Shown here: positions 44,466-53,594 of the stretch, one piece after another
Position numbering within the stretch: position 1 is the stretch's first letter
Layout: every line of letters begins with the position of its first letter
DNA from: Firmicutes bacterium AM41-11
Lineage (GTDB): Bacteria > Bacillota_I > Bacilli_A > Erysipelotrichales > Erysipelotrichaceae
Assembly (NCBI GenBank): GCA_003480165.1
Contig: QUIQ01000005.1
Span: 46,954-110,953 of the forward strand
Direction: 5' to 3'
Length of the DNA: 64,000 nucleotides
Position numbers and translations under genes: made by a program
Notes under the pieces: generated by a model
What the model was told of the DNA's origin: nothing
The model's database searches: none
What the model saw: the letters and a program-made list of their open reading frames with translations, nothing else

Positions 44466-47036
44466 ATTCTTTTCCTCCTTTTTTATTTCACTTGGAATAT
44501 ATCCAGCATCCACAACAGCTTGACGGATTGCTACTTTACTGGTCTTTTCATCCATCGTAATCTTCGCAATTCCATCTTCTAATGTGATGTTCACGTCTTT
44601 TACACCAGCCACTTTGCGAATAGCACTTTCTACCGTTGCGACACAATGGTTACACATCATGCCATCTACATGCATCGTTACTTGCATCGTTGGTCTTTGG
44701 GCTGATATAACTTGCGGCTTGGATACTTGAACTTTCGTTTCTATCTTTTTTGGTTCAAAGAAACGCAAGCGCCAAGCATTGCTGCAAACAAAAATACTTG
44801 ATAGGGACATAGCCGCTGCGCCATACATAGGTGACATGCTCCAGCCAGTAAATGGTTGAAGAATACCCATTGCCAGTGGAATACCCACTACATTATAGAA
44901 GAATGCCCAAAATAAGTTTTGTTTAATATTACGCAAAACTGCCTGGGATAATTCGATGGCGGTATTCACATCCAATAAACTGTTCTTCATTAACACCACA
45001 TCGGCAGAATCCATCGCAATATCCGTTCCCTGGCCTATCGCAATACCAATGTCCGAACGAACTAAGGCAGGAGCATCGTTGATTCCGTCCCCAATCATTG
45101 CCACAAATTGACCTTGGGCTTGTAGACGCCGAATCTGACTTTCTTTATCAGCAGGCAGCACTTCACTAATTACTTCATCAATCGCTAGATTTTTCGATAA
45201 TGCCAAAGCTGTTTTCTGATTATCTCCGGTCAACATCACAACATGAATACCTTTATTTTTAAAGGCTTGAATAGCTTGTTGCGAAGTTGTTCGAATCGTA
45301 TCTGCTACCCCAATCATTCCCAAAATACTATTTGTGTCACTAAAGAGTAATGGGGTTTGGCCATTAGAAGCCATGGCATCGAGTTCTGCTTTTACTTCAG
45401 AAGATAAAGTTAAACCACTTTCTTCCATAAACTTTTGGTTGCCCGCAAGATAATTCTTTTGATGAATCGTAGCTCGTACACCCCGACCTGTAATATTCTC
45501 AAAAGTATTACAAGCTTTTAAACTCAGACCTTTTTCTTTGACATAGTTGACAACTGCTTGACCCAAAGGATGCTGGCTATTCTGTTCCATACTTCCAGCC
45601 ATTTCTAAAAAGTCTGTTTCCGATAGATCAGAAAATAATTGTACTTTTTGCACCGAAGGCTTGCCGGAAGTAATCGTTCCGGTTTTATCTAAAACAATTG
45701 TATCAATCCGATGTAAGTTTTCTAAACTCTGGGCATTTTTCAAAAGAATTCCAAAACGTGCTGCTTTTTCTGTTCCCACCATAATAGCCATCGGTGTGGC
45801 AAGACCTAGCGCACATGGACACGAAATCACTAAAACACTAATGGCATTATTTAAAGCTGTCTGGAAGTTTTGGGATAGAAACATCCATAAGACAAAAGTA
45901 AATAAGGCAATTCCCATAACTACTGGAACAAAGACGCCGGCTACTTTATCCGCAATACGGGCAATTTGAGCTTTCGAAGTTCCTGCCTCATCGACCAAAC
46001 GGATAATTTGGCTAAGGGTTGTATCATCGCCTACCTTTTCAGCTCGGCACTGAAATGCCCCATTTTCATTCATGGTTGCCGATAATACTTGATCGCCGAC
46101 TTGTTTTTCAACTGGCATACTTTCGCCCGTAATGGCACTCTGGTCGACATACCCTACACCTTGAATCACAACACCGTCCACAGGAATACGCTGGCCTGGT
46201 TTTATCAAGACGATATCATCTTTAACAATTTCTTCACTAGCTATGACTTGTTCTTTGCCTTCACGAAGAACCGTTGCCTTTTTCGGCGTTAAATCCATCA
46301 GTTGACTCAAAGCATCCCCCGTTTTCGATTTGGAACGAGACTCCAGATACTTTCCTACGGAAACCAAGGTTACAATCATCGCCGCTGAATCATAATACAA
46401 AGAGTGACTAGACATATGAACCAGTTCCATATTGCCCCGTCCCATCGCATAGGCCATTATAAAAGTCATTGCCAAGGCATAAAGATAGCTGGCACTCGAT
46501 CCTAAAGCAACCAAACTATCCATGTTCGGTGCTTTTCGTAGTAAGCCTTTAAACCCATCGACAAAGAAATGTTTTTGAATGATTAAGATAATAGTTGCCA
46601 TCAACAATTGCACCAAAGTATTAATCATTCGATTTTCCATCCCACTTAGAATGGCTGGCAAAGGCCAGTGCAACATTTCTGCCATCGCAATATACATTAA
46701 AGGAATCATTAGAATAACCGAAGCCCATAAACGTTTACGTGCTTCTTGACTAGCCTTTTTTGCACTTTCTTGTCTTTGATTCCATTCTAAACGTAGAGAT
46801 GAAGGTGTCTTTGCGGATGTAGGTTCTTCTTTACGCTTAGCGCCATAACCAATTTTTTCTACCGACGCAATAATCGCATCCGCATCCACTGTGTTTTCAT
46901 CATAGTCTACCTTCATGGAATTTCCCAACAAAGAAACATCGACATTGTTTACGCCATCGAGTTTCTGTACCGCTTTGGTCACATTGGCCTGACAAGCTGC
47001 ACAACTCATTCCACTTACTTGAAAACGTTCAATCAT
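44265..47036 (-). CDS. copA: copper-exporting P1B-type ATPase with one N-terminal and two C-terminal metal domains
   Basis: Pumps Cu(I) out of the cell. The 923 residues show an N-terminal HMA domain (GMSCAACQAN), about eight transmembrane helices, the transport-site CPC in SCPCALGLATPMAI, the phosphorylated Asp in LDKTGTIT, the MLTGDNQKTA and GDGINDAPAL motifs, then two more HMA domains at about 783-846 (DGMMCNHC) and 861-923 (ADMMCNHC). C-terminal HMA domains are rare. The last one can be made alone from an internal start at 44465. It lies 9 bases after csoR and is under the CsoR operator. Confidence 0.96.
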   Translation of the reverse strand: MIERFQVSGMSCAACQANVTKAVQKLDGVNNVDVSLLGNSMKVDYDENTVDADAIIASVEKIGYGAKRKEEPTSAKTPSSLRLEWNQRQESAKKASQEARKRLWASVILMIPLMYIAMAEMLHWPLPAILSGMENRMINTLVQLLMATIILIIQKHFFVDGFKGLLRKAPNMDSLVALGSSASYLYALAMTFIMAYAMGRGNMELVHMSSHSLYYDSAAMIVTLVSVGKYLESRSKSKTGDALSQLMDLTPKKATVLREGKEQVIASEEIVKDDIVLIKPGQRIPVDGVVIQGVGYVDQSAITGESMPVEKQVGDQVLSATMNENGAFQCRAEKVGDDTTLSQIIRLVDEAGTSKAQIARIADKVAGVFVPVVMGIALFTFVLWMFLSQNFQTALNNAISVLVISCPCALGLATPMAIMVGTEKAARFGILLKNAQSLENLHRIDTIVLDKTGTITSGKPSVQKVQLFSDLSETDFLEMAGSMEQNSQHPLGQAVVNYVKEKGLSLKACNTFENITGRGVRATIHQKNYLAGNQKFMEESGLTLSSEVKAELDAMASNGQTPLLFSDTNSILGMIGVADTIRTTSQQAIQAFKNKGIHVVMLTGDNQKTALALSKNLAIDEVISEVLPADKESQIRRLQAQGQFVAMIGDGINDAPALVRSDIGIAIGQGTDIAMDSADVVLMKNSLLDVNTAIELSQAVLRNIKQNLFWAFFYNVVGIPLAMGILQPFTGWSMSPMYGAAAMSLSSIFVCSNAWRLRFFEPKKIETKVQVSKPQVISAQRPTMQVTMHVDGMMCNHCVATVESAIRKVAGVKDVNITLEDGIAKITMDEKTSKVAIRQAVVDAGYIPSEIKKEEKNMSESTVNQVKVADMMCNHCVGHVKEALEKAGMQEVNVDLEAKTASFVGDKEKGIAAIQEAGYKPEA

Positions 47037-47045
47037 CTATACCAC

Positions 47046-47339
47046 CTACTTCAGCTTTTTCACAAGCTCCATAACTTCTTCCATGATTGTTTCATCGCCT
47101 GCTTTAATGTCTTCGGTTACACAAGTTTCTAAATGCCTCTGCAACAAAATATAGCCAAATGACTGCAAGGCCTTTTCAATTGCCGCCACTTGAATTAAAA
47201 CATCTCCACAATAACGATTCTCTTCAATCATTTTTTCGATTCCGTTCATTTGTCCTACAATACGATGAATCCGATTTTTGAGCTGTTTAATCTCTTCTTC
47301 ATCTCTTGGAACAAATTGATGTTGTTTACAACATGACAT
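47046..47339 (-). CDS. csoR: copper-sensing repressor CsoR
   Basis: A 97-residue helical repressor of the DUF156 family. The Cu(I) ligands Cys, His, Cys are in RYCGDVLIQVAA and LLQRHLETC. HRIVGQMNGIEKMIEE is the helix 1 signature. On binding Cu(I) it leaves the DNA, allowing csoR-copA expression. The Cys-rich N-terminus (MSCCKQHQ) is an extra. The operator lies just upstream of its start. Confidence 0.95.
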   Translation of the reverse strand: MSCCKQHQFVPRDEEEIKQLKNRIHRIVGQMNGIEKMIEENRYCGDVLIQVAAIEKALQSFGYILLQRHLETCVTEDIKAGDETIMEEVMELVKKLK

Positions 47340-47344
47340 ACAAT

Positions 47345-47361
47345 ATACCCCCTATAGGTAT
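47345..47361. promoter_or_regulatory. CsoR operator
   Basis: ATACCCCCTATAGGTAT is a pseudo-palindrome with the G/C run flanked by ATAC/GTAT typical of CsoR sites. It is 6 bases upstream of the csoR start. Confidence 0.85.
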
Positions 47362-47404
47362 TTTTATCATAGTTTTTTCTCCCTTTTTTGTCAACGATGA
47401 CACC

Positions 47405-47433
47405 TTGCTGAGAAATCTTAAAAAGACTATACT
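47405..47433 (+). promoter_or_regulatory. promoter of the gene at 47459
   Basis: TTGCTG (47405-47410) and TATACT (47428-47433) are 17 bases apart, 26 bases before the ATG. Confidence 0.6.
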
Positions 47434-47458
47434 ATGGAATTGGAAAGAAGGAATATCT

Positions 47459-48211
47459 ATGTCTACAATTTTTCCCAGAGAAGAAAAAGCTGAATTGCTT
47501 TTTGAAAAGATCCTAAGCAACCCCAAAGCTTGTCGTCAGCTGCAACAAGTCTTCTATGAAGAATTAGAGTCTGGTGATGAAGTTGTCCATGCCAATTTAT
47601 CGTCCCAGGAATTTGTAACCAGCTTGCTATCCGCTTATGCCAATAAAGATTTAACTGCCTTTTTAATGGCCATTTGTCAAAACAGTATGTTTGATTTATT
47701 GCGCCAAGCACATCTCGCACCTTTTAAATTCAATGCCGATGGCGAACAAAATCCAATTCTATTAACCAATGAAGAAGGGGAACTACTCGATCAAGATCAA
47801 ATCAAAGTGCATCCCAAAGATTATCAACGCTTTAAAAAAGCCTTTAAAACCCATGATCACATGCACATGTATTTAGCCAACGGCTATCGCAAAAAGCACA
47901 GCTATAATCCAGATACAATGCAAGTTGAGTCATTTAAAACCGATGAATACACCGGTATATTATTATTGTACGAATGCCCAGATACCATCCAAAAAGAAAC
48001 CGAAGCCCAAGCGTATGCCGCACTTTGGGATTTGATGATGGAATTCCAGGAACAACTTCCACACGCCATTATCTATTATGGACAAGATGGCCTGGAAGAA
48101 GGCGGACAACGTTATGATGAATTAGGTGTTTTCTTACATCTAAAACATTTTCATGATCGTCTAGAACAAAATATTGAAAAAGCGAATCAAATTGTTTTCC
48201 CAACAAAATAA
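47459..48211 (+). CDS. conserved hypothetical protein
   Basis: I do not recognise a family. The 250-residue soluble product has no signal peptide and no transmembrane helix. It is acidic and helical at the N-terminus (REEKAELLFEKILSNPKACRQL), has KTHDHMHMYLANGYRKKHSYN in the middle and a charged C-terminus (HLKHFHDRLEQNIEKAN). The ATG at 47459 is chosen because of AAGAAGGA upstream and a promoter before it; the longer frame from 47306 crosses the CsoR operator. It stands alone. Confidence 0.75.
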   Translation: MSTIFPREEKAELLFEKILSNPKACRQLQQVFYEELESGDEVVHANLSSQEFVTSLLSAYANKDLTAFLMAICQNSMFDLLRQAHLAPFKFNADGEQNPILLTNEEGELLDQDQIKVHPKDYQRFKKAFKTHDHMHMYLANGYRKKHSYNPDTMQVESFKTDEYTGILLLYECPDTIQKETEAQAYAALWDLMMEFQEQLPHAIIYYGQDGLEEGGQRYDELGVFLHLKHFHDRLEQNIEKANQIVFPTK

Positions 48212-48236
48212 AAAAGCCCACGCAATGTGGGTTTTT
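48211..48236. terminator. bidirectional terminator
   Basis: CCCAC-GCAAT-GTGGG (48217-48231) is flanked by A on one side and T on the other, extending the stem. It serves the convergent genes on both sides. Confidence 0.7.
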
Positions 48237-49563
48237 ATGTGCAATACCGGAAAGTTCGATCCGTAAGAATACGGGCAAAGATCAAACCCAGTGGCAAGGC
48301 AAAAATAATCAATATAGCACTTGCGAACCAAGAAGCCGAATTTTGTAAAGACATTGCACCAAGATTATAAATTGCACGATACAAATACAATCCCGGAACC
48401 ATTATAACAATCGATGGAACTGTCAAAGAAATTCTTGGATAACCAATTTTTGACTTTAATAAAGAAGCCAATAATCCCGCTAATAGTGCACCAATAAAAG
48501 CTGCAACAGCTGGTGGGCAATGACCCAAATCAACCAACTCTAAACGGGTCGTATTCGCAATAGCTCCAATCAGGCCTGCTGTAGCTGCCAGTTGAACGGG
48601 ACTGTTAAACATGACAGAGAAGCCAAACACACCACAAAAACTGGCAATGATTCGGAAGATCAATTCTTGCCCCATCGATAATTGTAAAGGCAAGAAGTTA
48701 TTGGGTTGTAAATGTAGCAACATAGCCATGATCCATGCCGTCAAAGTTGCGACCAGGATGACAATCAATGCATAGCTCAAACGTTCTAAACCCGAACGCA
48801 TATCTAACTTTGCCAAGTCGATTCCACTGGTAATAAAAGGAAAACCAGGAATCACAAACAACATCGAACAAATATATCCCGATTCATGTAAAGCATTTAT
48901 GCCAAACAAAGACTCTGTACCATAGAGCAAGAGTGCATAAACAAGACAAGCTGAAGCCACACTGGTAAAAATACCTAAAAATAAAGTGAAATGGTGTTTC
49001 GTCAACTTACAACGAATAAAGTTGCCAATTCCAGCGCCACAAAACGCAAAGAGCATTTCAATTGGCCCTCCGCCTAATAAAAAGGTAAAGGCACCACACG
49101 CTAAAGCCGAAGCCAAGCCTAAGGCAATTGGCGAATAAAGGCCATGAATCTGTTCAATTTCATCTAAGCAAGAATGCAGTTGTTCGCCAGTCATATGTTT
49201 TTCATTTTCGGCAAAATCTTGAACAAATTTTTCCAAGCGATTTAATTTTGATGTATTTACCCCTGTATTTGTCAAACACAAAGCTTGGGTGAAGCATTGC
49301 GTTCCATCAAAACAAGTATAATTAATCGACATTAATCCTATATCTGCTGTACAAGTGATACCCAACTCTTGGGACAAAGTATTCATGGAACTGCGCACTC
49401 GCCAAGCTCCTGTTCCACAAGATAAAAGCATCAGACCACAGCGACCGACAATCGATGACTTTTCAATTAAATCCGCTTCCGTAATAGGAACCTTCTTTTC
49501 ATCGGTTGTCGTATAGTCATGCCATAAAACATCCATGTGATTTTTAGGAATCGCACTAGACAT
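48235..49563 (-). CDS. threonine/serine exporter, ThrE family
   Basis: A 442-residue membrane protein. The N-terminal 150 residues form the soluble ThrE domain (LMLLSCGTGAWRVRSSMNTL), followed by five hydrophobic segments, and the C-terminal part is the second membrane domain (QLAATAGLIGAIANTTRL, CPPAVAAFIGALLAGLLAS, VPSIVIMVPGLYLYRAIYNL). Both halves are fused as in Corynebacterium ThrE, whereas many Firmicutes have two proteins. The ATG at 49563 follows GAGGTGAT; a GTG upstream lies in this site. Confidence 0.9.
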   Translation of the reverse strand: MSSAIPKNHMDVLWHDYTTTDEKKVPITEADLIEKSSIVGRCGLMLLSCGTGAWRVRSSMNTLSQELGITCTADIGLMSINYTCFDGTQCFTQALCLTNTGVNTSKLNRLEKFVQDFAENEKHMTGEQLHSCLDEIEQIHGLYSPIALGLASALACGAFTFLLGGGPIEMLFAFCGAGIGNFIRCKLTKHHFTLFLGIFTSVASACLVYALLLYGTESLFGINALHESGYICSMLFVIPGFPFITSGIDLAKLDMRSGLERLSYALIVILVATLTAWIMAMLLHLQPNNFLPLQLSMGQELIFRIIASFCGVFGFSVMFNSPVQLAATAGLIGAIANTTRLELVDLGHCPPAVAAFIGALLAGLLASLLKSKIGYPRISLTVPSIVIMVPGLYLYRAIYNLGAMSLQNSASWFASAILIIFALPLGLIFARILTDRTFRYCT

Positions 49564-49618
49564 ATTGATCACCTCTAAATCCCACTTGCTAGATTACTAT
49601 CCTTTTTGTCAAAGTCAA

Positions 49619-50827
49619 TTATTCCTTTTCCAAATGCAAGGTATGTTTTAATACCGTAGAACAAGCCAAGTCACCTAAGACGTTGACACAAGTTGCCCCC
49701 ATATCACATAAAGTATTAATAGAAATATATACGCCTAATACTTGCGATGTAGGTAAACCGGCAATGGGACATAAGGCCGCAAACGCTGCAATAGCACCGC
49801 CAGGAACACCTGGCGTTCCAATACTTAGAAGTACATTACAAGCTAATACAGTAACCATTGTGCCTAAAGAAAGTTGAATGCCTAAGGCCGAGGCAAAGAA
49901 AGTAATCATAAATGACATTAAAATAGATACTGCATCCATGTTGATGGTAGCGCCTAAAGGTAAAGTCAAAGAAGTAATTTCTTCGGGAATATGAATTTTC
50001 TCACTGGCACATTTCATGGAAAGAGGAATGGTTGCACTACTAGAACAAGTTCCAAAGGCATTCAATCCAGCTGGTGCTACATCTTTAAAGAATTGAATTG
50101 GATTGTATTTTCCAATAAATTTCACCATACCCCCATAAATGATAAAAGCATATACATAGAACGTAATATATAGCGCAATCAATACTTGGGCCAATTGAAT
50201 CATTGTTGAAATTCCATTAGAATGCATAACCGTTGCGATGCACGCAAAGACACCAATTGGCGTAACATACATAATCTTACTAATAATAAAAATGGATATT
50301 TCATAGACGGAATCACAAAGGTCCACAAATGGTTTAGCCTTTTCTTTAATGGCTAAACAGGCAAGACCAATAATGACCGCAAAAGCTAATACTTGTAACA
50401 TATTCCCCGTAGAAAATGCCTCAAATGGATTGGCAGGAATAATGTTTTCTAAGGTATCCAATAAACCCGTAAAAGTAGCTGCTTCAACTTTTGTCTTAGT
50501 AGCAACAATATGTGCACCTTGACCTAAACGTAGAACTCTAGGTAAAACTAGACCAAGTCCAGAGGCCAAAGCCGTCGTTCCGGTATACCAGCAGATCGCA
50601 TGAAGCCCGATTTTTCCGGTTTTTGCGATATCTCCAATACCAATGATTCCCATAACTAAGCTTGTAAAAACCAGTGGGAAAATCATCATTTTCAAAGCTG
50701 ACATGTAAATTGTTGCGATAACCGTCAATACGGTATTCAACCATTCTGGCATCACAATGCCAACAATAACCCCTGCCACTAATCCAATAAAGATTCCGAC
50801 AGTGATATTCATTCCTTTTTTCTTCAT
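49619..50827 (-). CDS. dicarboxylate/amino acid:cation symporter (DAACS family)
   Basis: A 402-residue transporter of the glutamate/aspartate/serine family. Helical hairpin HP1 is SSSATIPLSMKCA, TM7 carries INMDAVSILMSF in place of the NMDGT motif (Gly-Thr is Val-Ser), and HP2 is GTPGVPGGAIAAF. The changed NMDGT points to a substrate other than glutamate, perhaps serine/threonine or a small acid. The ATG at 50827 follows GAGGAG by 7 bases; the frame extends a few codons upstream. Confidence 0.9.
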   Translation of the reverse strand: MKKKGMNITVGIFIGLVAGVIVGIVMPEWLNTVLTVIATIYMSALKMMIFPLVFTSLVMGIIGIGDIAKTGKIGLHAICWYTGTTALASGLGLVLPRVLRLGQGAHIVATKTKVEAATFTGLLDTLENIIPANPFEAFSTGNMLQVLAFAVIIGLACLAIKEKAKPFVDLCDSVYEISIFIISKIMYVTPIGVFACIATVMHSNGISTMIQLAQVLIALYITFYVYAFIIYGGMVKFIGKYNPIQFFKDVAPAGLNAFGTCSSSATIPLSMKCASEKIHIPEEITSLTLPLGATINMDAVSILMSFMITFFASALGIQLSLGTMVTVLACNVLLSIGTPGVPGGAIAAFAALCPIAGLPTSQVLGVYISINTLCDMGATCVNVLGDLACSTVLKHTLHLEKE

Positions 50828-50864
50828 AGATTTTCTCCTCAACGAGTTCTATTGTAGCATACTA

Positions 50865-51335
50865 TCAATTCTTTTCCTTTTCCAATAGCCACTTTTTCCG
50901 ATACACTCCGCCCGCATAACCCGTCAGGCCTTTTTTTCCGATTACACGATGGCAAGGAACGATCAAACTAATCGGATTTTTGCCTACAGCCTGCCCAATC
51001 GCATGCGAACCTTTCGTACTGCCAAAGATTTTTCGACTTATATCACCATACGTCCATGTTTGTCCATAAGGAATTTCTAACAAAGCTTGCCATACCTGCT
51101 TTTGAAAAGCTGTTCCCTGCAAATAAAGAGGAGGAAGAAAATCTGGATTCTGTTCGGAAAAGTATACATCCAGCCATTGTATCGTACACTTTAAAACGTA
51201 ATTCACTTCTTGTTTCGCCTCTTTCCAATCAAAAGGGGCCTTACCATCATCAAACCATAGGGCAAGTAGACTTTCTTCATCACTTAATAAACGCAGGGTT
51301 CCAATTTCGGTGGGATAAGTTATTGTATATTTCAT
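50865..51335 (-). CDS. ogt: methylated-DNA-[protein]-cysteine S-methyltransferase
   Basis: Repairs O6-alkylguanine by transferring the alkyl group to its own Cys. The 156 residues show the HTH (IPYGQTWTYGDISRKIFG), the Arg-finger region SHAIGQAVGKNP, and the active site IVPCHRVIGKKG followed by LTGYAGG. The length is normal for the single-domain Ogt form. It lies 37 bases upstream of the symporter on the same strand. Confidence 0.96.
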   Translation of the reverse strand: MKYTITYPTEIGTLRLLSDEESLLALWFDDGKAPFDWKEAKQEVNYVLKCTIQWLDVYFSEQNPDFLPPLYLQGTAFQKQVWQALLEIPYGQTWTYGDISRKIFGSTKGSHAIGQAVGKNPISLIVPCHRVIGKKGLTGYAGGVYRKKWLLEKEKN

Positions 51336-51387
51336 AGTTCTAATCTAACAGAAAAGGAATCATTTTGTTTAGGCATATTTTCCATAA

Positions 51388-51430
51388 TAAAAAAATCCGA
51401 AGGATGAAAGTTCCCTTCCATCTTTCGGAT
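51388..51430 (-). terminator. terminator of the pyridoxamine kinase gene
   Basis: Arms 51395-51406 and 51419-51430 form a 12-bp stem with one mismatch-type pair; seven or more T follow on the minus strand. It starts right behind the stop codon. Confidence 0.85.
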
Positions 51431-51431
51431 A

Positions 51432-52280
51432 TTATTTTTCCATTCGATATTTTTTCAACAAAGCACTTAATTCTGGTAGAGTCTTCTCAAAACTAACGCC
51501 ATACCATGCTTGATTTTGATCTTCTAGTGTTGCCTTGATTGTAGAAACAGTATAATCCGCTGCTAGTTGAAACGCGTTCTTCAAAGGGATGCCTTGCACT
51601 AAAGCGCCGACAGCTGCACTAGAGAACAAATCGCCCGTTCCATGATAAGATACGCCAACTAAATCGGTTTGTACCTTAAAGGTGGTTTGATTCTTGGCAT
51701 CATATCCATAGACACCCGTCTTGCCTTCTTCTAAGCTTACCCCTGTAATTGCCACAATATCTGAACCAAAATCTGCCAGTTTATGCAACATATCTAGAAT
51801 ATAGGTTTCATCATATGTCTCTTTATATACATTTCCTGTCATTAATGCAGCTTCCGTAATATTGGGTACAATGACATCTGCATGACTACAGTATTCGGCA
51901 TTAGCGGCTATATAGCTTTCTTGAAATCCAGAATACAGCTTACCTTTATCGGCCATCACCGGATCAATAAATACCAATGTATCTTCTTCTTTAAACATCG
52001 CAATGATGTTTTCAACAAGTTGAATTTCTTCTATTGATCCCAAATAGCCCGTATAGATGGCATCAAAATGTACATTCTGTTTTTTCCAGTGCTGTGCAAT
52101 TGGCATCAACTGATCCGTTAAATCTTTGTACGTGAAATCTTTAAACATCGTATGTGTGGAAAGAAGGGCTGTTGGCAAGATAACCGTTTCTACTCCCATT
52201 GCCGAAATCACGGGTAGGGCAATAGTTGTCGAACAGCGTCCTAAACAAGATATATCTTGAATGGATAAAACACGTTTCAT
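51432..52280 (-). CDS. pyridoxamine/pyridoxal kinase (PdxY/PdxK-like)
   Basis: Phosphorylates B6 vitamers to PLP and relatives. The 282 residues begin with QDISCLGRCSTTIALPVISA, carry IDPVMADKGKLYSG and PNITEAALMTG, and the anion hole with catalytic Asp in VSYHGTGDLFSSAAVG. The presence of GTGD and the N-terminal SIQD form match the PdxY branch of ribokinases. It lies 3 bases after the Rgg-like regulator gene, so the two are co-transcribed. Several PLP enzymes in this window would use its product. Confidence 0.9.
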   Translation of the reverse strand: MKRVLSIQDISCLGRCSTTIALPVISAMGVETVILPTALLSTHTMFKDFTYKDLTDQLMPIAQHWKKQNVHFDAIYTGYLGSIEEIQLVENIIAMFKEEDTLVFIDPVMADKGKLYSGFQESYIAANAEYCSHADVIVPNITEAALMTGNVYKETYDETYILDMLHKLADFGSDIVAITGVSLEEGKTGVYGYDAKNQTTFKVQTDLVGVSYHGTGDLFSSAAVGALVQGIPLKNAFQLAADYTVSTIKATLEDQNQAWYGVSFEKTLPELSALLKKYRMEK

Positions 52281-52283
52281 AAG

Positions 52284-53513
52284 CTAGTCCTCCAAATTCA
52301 TAAAACGATTCATTTTTCGGGTATCCCCCGTTTGATTACTGATCCATTCCAATTCCGTACGGATAATGTCTTTCATCACCCAGCTTGGCGAAAAACGATA
52401 GATTTCATCTTTACAATGATCCCACAGATAATTCTCTAGAGTTTGCAGGGTTTCCCCTTTGTTCTTTAAACAATAATATGTATAAATGGACTTATACATA
52501 TGATCTTCACATTCAATATCTCTTTGTTCCACCAATTCATCGGGTAATGGCTTATTTAAAAGGGTGGAAATATAGTTCAAAAAGATAATTTCTGGAAAAA
52601 AGTATGTTTCATCTGCTACAGAGCGCAAGAAATACAACCAGGCTTGTTCATAATTCTTCTCAATAAAGTAATACAATCCCACAACATGATAAAACTCATA
52701 GACATGCGGATCGTTGCTTTCTTCTTGTAGGATTGGATTCTCCAATACGACATTGGCATAACTTTCAAAAGCATTGGGTTGAATTTTTAAAACAATGAAC
52801 AAACGACTGATTTGGGTTTGAAAAGCCACACGAACATTATTCTCTTGCCGACAAGCTTTTAAAAGATCTTCACAATAATTGGCTGCATCATAATAATCTT
52901 CCCAAGTAATAAAGAGGTTTAAAATGCGATAGCGATTTCGCAAAGCCTTTAAAGAAAGCAGACCATGTTCTTCCATCCAATTTCGATCAATTTCATCTTC
53001 CGTATGTTGATGAATATATGTCAAAAGGAAATGGCCACAGATTTCTTTCATATAGCGATCCAAAATCGGATAGTACAAAAGTAATGAGGCAAAGCTACGC
53101 GAAGAACAATCCACTTCTTGCATACATAATAAAGCTTTATGGGTAATGGATTCCAAGGCATATTCATCCATCGATTCCAGTTCTTTTAAATAACGATTCA
53201 AACGTTTATAGAAACTGGCCATTTGATCAAATTCCAAGTCTTCTAACATCTCTTTCGCATTCGCTATATAATTGGATGCCAAACGATCATCGTAGTTATA
53301 CGCAAAGCCCAGTTTCTGTAATAAGTATTCATATATGGAAGAATCCGAGAGTGGTTTACCTTCAAGAATGCTTTGAAATTCAGGTTTGGAACAAATGCCA
53401 CATATAAATAAATCACTGCTTTGATCCGGATGATTTCTTAACCATTTTTTCAATTGAAACGAAAGAAAGGCACCTAAGCGAATCTTGTCTTTATCGGGTA
53501 TACCTAATAACAT
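52284..53513 (-). CDS. Rgg-like helix-turn-helix/TPR protein
   Basis: A 409-residue protein that reads like a member of the Rgg/PlcR group. An N-terminal HTH-like segment at about 30-70 (FICGICSKPEFQSILEGKPL, then SSIYEYLLQKLGFAY) is followed by 340 residues of helical pairs (FYHVVGLYYFIEKNYEQAW) typical of TPR sensor domains. Such proteins bind short peptides. No peptide gene is obvious beside it. I start at ATG 53513, which follows GGAGAT by 5 bases. It shares an operon with the pyridoxamine kinase. Confidence 0.65.
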   Translation of the reverse strand: MLLGIPDKDKIRLGAFLSFQLKKWLRNHPDQSSDLFICGICSKPEFQSILEGKPLSDSSIYEYLLQKLGFAYNYDDRLASNYIANAKEMLEDLEFDQMASFYKRLNRYLKELESMDEYALESITHKALLCMQEVDCSSRSFASLLLYYPILDRYMKEICGHFLLTYIHQHTEDEIDRNWMEEHGLLSLKALRNRYRILNLFITWEDYYDAANYCEDLLKACRQENNVRVAFQTQISRLFIVLKIQPNAFESYANVVLENPILQEESNDPHVYEFYHVVGLYYFIEKNYEQAWLYFLRSVADETYFFPEIIFLNYISTLLNKPLPDELVEQRDIECEDHMYKSIYTYYCLKNKGETLQTLENYLWDHCKDEIYRFSPSWVMKDIIRTELEWISNQTGDTRKMNRFMNLED

Positions 53514-53594
53514 GCAAATCTCCTTCCATCTGAACAATATTCTAGCACAGAACAAAGATGCTCTGTATAATTTAAATACAAGGAGATAAGAAAT

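Noticed and set aside
47306..48211. A longer form of the hypothetical protein starting at 47306
   Set aside because: It would cover the csoR start and its operator; the promoter and ribosome site support 47459.
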